A stretch of 64,000 nt of DNA, from contig NZ_AOGZ02000014.1 of NCBI RefSeq assembly GCF_000332515.2, positions 760,001 to 824,000 on the forward strand, given 5' to 3'. The DNA is from Leptospira wolbachii serovar Codice str. CDC. GTDB lineage: Bacteria > Spirochaetota > Leptospiria > Leptospirales > Leptospiraceae. A model generated the notes under the pieces. That model had not been told where the DNA came from, did not search any database, and was given only the letters and a program-made list of their open reading frames with translations. Position numbers and translations under genes: made by a program. Within the stretch, counting starts at the first letter, position 1, and each line of letters opens with the position of its first letter. This document shows, in pieces, positions 62,645 to 64,000 of this stretch.

Positions 62645-63643
62645 ATGCCTTTAAGAAAGCCTTTTCTTTTCGTTTGTATCGTTCTTCTTTCGGTTCTTTT
62701 TGCCGAATCTTGTGTCATTGGGAACAGTCTGAACTTGTTACCACAAAGTGGCAAGGCTGATTTCGAAGAGAAACTCATTGCCGGAAGGGATCAAGAAAAA
62801 ATCGTTATCATCTCCATCGAAGGTATGATTTCGGATGATTCCAAAGAAACCTTTTTTGGTACTTCCACGGAATCCATGGTCGCTCGGATCAAAGAGTCTC
62901 TGAAATATGCAGAACGAGATCCAGATGTAAAGGGTGTGATTTTAAAAATCAACTCACCTGGTGGCACGGTCACAGCAAGTGACATTATCTACCAAGAAGT
63001 TCTCAAATTTAAGAACAGAAAGTCCATTCCTGTGTTTGCAGGATTTATGGATACCGCAGCGAGTGGAGCCTACTACATCGCAATGGCAACAGACGCTATC
63101 GGTGCTCACCCAACAACTGTTACAGGATCCGTAGGTGTCATCATGTCTGGGATCAATGTAAAAGAAGGTTTGGATAAAATTGGTGTGAAGGATCAATCCT
63201 TTACCTCTGGCCCAAACAAAGCGCTTGGTTCACCTACTACCGAGATGACTGGGGAACAAAGAAAAATACTTCAATCTATCATTGATAGTTTGTATGGTCG
63301 TTTTTTTGAGATCGTCAAAAAAGGAAGACCAAACGTAGGAGAGACTCGCCTCAGAGAAATTTGTGATGGAAGAATCTTTACTGCAGAACAAGCCAAAAAA
63401 GAAGGAATGATTGATTTCATCGGCTACTTTGATGACTTTGTTTACCAAATGATGCAACATCCAAAATTCCAAGGGAATCGCACAGGAAATCCTCGTGTCA
63501 TCACTTACCAAAGAGGAAAAGGTCGTGTGGACAACATTTACCAAGCAACTGATGGTAACAAAAATCCTTTTTCTTTAGGAATTGCTGATAAAATTTTAGG
63601 AACAGGAACCAATGCTAAATTTCTTTATCTTTGGGATCTATAA
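62645..63643 (+). CDS. sppA: signal peptide peptidase SppA (S49), lipoprotein-type
   Basis: A 332-residue S49 peptidase, the short (36K) type, that degrades cleaved signal peptides. The N-terminus has a hydrophobic segment ending LFAESC (possible lipobox, Cys23). The catalytic dyad: Ser in GFMDTAASGAYYIAMATDAI and Lys in TSGPNKALGSPT. The oxyanion motif is GVILKINSPGGTVTASDIIY. AAAGG lies six bases before the ATG; the open frame from 62396 is antisense to the epimerase gene and is not used. It is followed 20 bp later by the MBOAT gene. Confidence 0.92.
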   Translation: MPLRKPFLFVCIVLLSVLFAESCVIGNSLNLLPQSGKADFEEKLIAGRDQEKIVIISIEGMISDDSKETFFGTSTESMVARIKESLKYAERDPDVKGVILKINSPGGTVTASDIIYQEVLKFKNRKSIPVFAGFMDTAASGAYYIAMATDAIGAHPTTVTGSVGVIMSGINVKEGLDKIGVKDQSFTSGPNKALGSPTTEMTGEQRKILQSIIDSLYGRFFEIVKKGRPNVGETRLREICDGRIFTAEQAKKEGMIDFIGYFDDFVYQMMQHPKFQGNRTGNPRVITYQRGKGRVDNIYQATDGNKNPFSLGIADKILGTGTNAKFLYLWDL

Positions 63644-63663
63644 TTTTTAAGGCCAACTAATCA

Positions 63664-64000
63664 ATGTTATTTAATTCTATTCCCTATTTACTGCTTTTTG
63701 CTTTCACGTATTTAATTTATTGGAATATTCCACAAAAAGGAAGAAAACCTTTATTGGTTATTTCTTCCCTAATTTTCTATGCATATTTCAGTTTTCCTTT
63801 TTTGTTCCACTTCCTACTTGTTATTTTAGTTAACTATGGGTTTAGCGAATGGATCTTTCGTAAAAAAGACAAAGGAGAAAAATACGGCCATTTACTGTTT
63901 AGTATTGTTGCATTAAACCTAATCAATTTAGGTTTTTTTAAATACTTCTACTTCATTACAGGTTCCCTATTTTCTTTGACTGGTTATCCTTCCTTTAAAG
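63664..64000 (+). CDS. MBOAT-family membrane acyltransferase (partial)
   Basis: The first 112 codons of a gene that runs off the right edge. Reading from ATG 63664: MLFNSIPYLLLFAFTYLIYW, then PLLVISSLIFYAYFSFPFLF and NYGFSEWIF, ending in FFKYFYFITG. This is the characteristic N-terminal half of MBOAT/AlgI-type O-acyltransferases (the alginate O-acetylation protein group): first helix, the 'SLIFYA' helix and the 'LGFFKYFYF' helix. Active-site histidine lies outside the window. The partner would be an AlgJ-like or polysaccharide acetylation system. Confidence 0.88.
   Translation, partial: MLFNSIPYLLLFAFTYLIYWNIPQKGRKPLLVISSLIFYAYFSFPFLFHFLLVILVNYGFSEWIFRKKDKGEKYGHLLFSIVALNLINLGFFKYFYFITGSLFSLTGYPSFK

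Noticed and set aside
1..64000. tRNA, rRNA, CRISPR, insertion sequence, integrase or phage genes
   Set aside because: Gaps between genes were examined; none showed cloverleaf, repeat-spacer or transposase-like features that I could support.

Overview
The window reads as chromosomal DNA of a spirochaete of the genus Leptospira, probably a free-living (saprophytic) species. The grounds are moderate-to-low G+C, many short lipoproteins with loose spirochaetal lipoboxes, abundant chemotaxis receptors and 7TMR-DISM sensors, a bactofilin, LL-diaminopimelate aminotransferase (dapL), malate:quinone oxidoreductase (mqo) and frequent TTG/GTG starts. The species assignment is inference. I saw no rRNA, tRNA, CRISPR array, phage or insertion sequence. 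Both ends cut through genes: a membrane sensor at the left and an MBOAT acyltransferase at the right.

Region by region. 0-5 kb: truncated sensor, six-TM chemotaxis receptor, membrane metallophosphoesterase, mqo. 5-12.9 kb: OmpA-like protein; an FAD oxidoreductase plus ECF41-type sigma factor operon with a matching ECF41-like promoter; a lipoprotein-type hybrid histidine kinase; a NAPE-PLD-like metallohydrolase; a short-chain dehydrogenase. 13-15.9 kb: a copper nitrite reductase operon (nirK fused to cytochrome c, a SUMF1/NirV-like protein, a Sco copper chaperone) behind a perfect FNR-type box. 16-19.5 kb: GAF-GAF-PP2C phosphatase and PAS chemotaxis receptor. 19.5-22.75 kb: an AT-rich, decayed stretch with at least two clear broken genes, small lipoproteins and a hairpin-rich intergenic element. 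22.75-28.9 kb: gamma-carbonic anhydrase and the 2-oxoglutarate dehydrogenase operon sucB-lpdA-sucA. 29-31 kb: an outer-membrane beta-barrel protein followed by three overlapping TRL-like lipoprotein genes.

31-36.6 kb (all minus): two conserved unknowns, bactofilin, pdxA, a small membrane protein, a DegT/DnrJ aminotransferase and a membrane-anchored unknown. 36.7-46.7 kb (all plus): lytic transglycosylase, citrate synthase, a DISM-PP2C phosphatase, two RNA methyltransferase-type genes, a glycosyltransferase-like protein and a FapA/DUF342 protein. 46.7-56 kb (all minus): pyrB-DUF2203-dapL, two exported unknowns, a CBS/PAS/Fis regulator, rho-rpmE, a NifU-like pentapeptide fusion, a STAS protein and a lipoprotein. 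56-64 kb: hotdog thioesterase, prenyltransferase/ubiX pair, LOG protein-rpmB-nth, aldose epimerase, SppA and MBOAT.

Themes: central carbon metabolism (mqo, gltA, sucB-lpdA-sucA), a respiratory nitrite-reduction module under probable anaerobic/NO control, and dense signalling (two receptors, one hybrid kinase, two PP2C phosphatases, a STAS protein, one ECF41 sigma factor). The most novel-looking parts are the ECF41 operon with its promoter, the barrel plus TRL-lipoprotein operon, the NifU-like fusion lacking its third cysteine, and the decayed 19.5-22.75 kb stretch.
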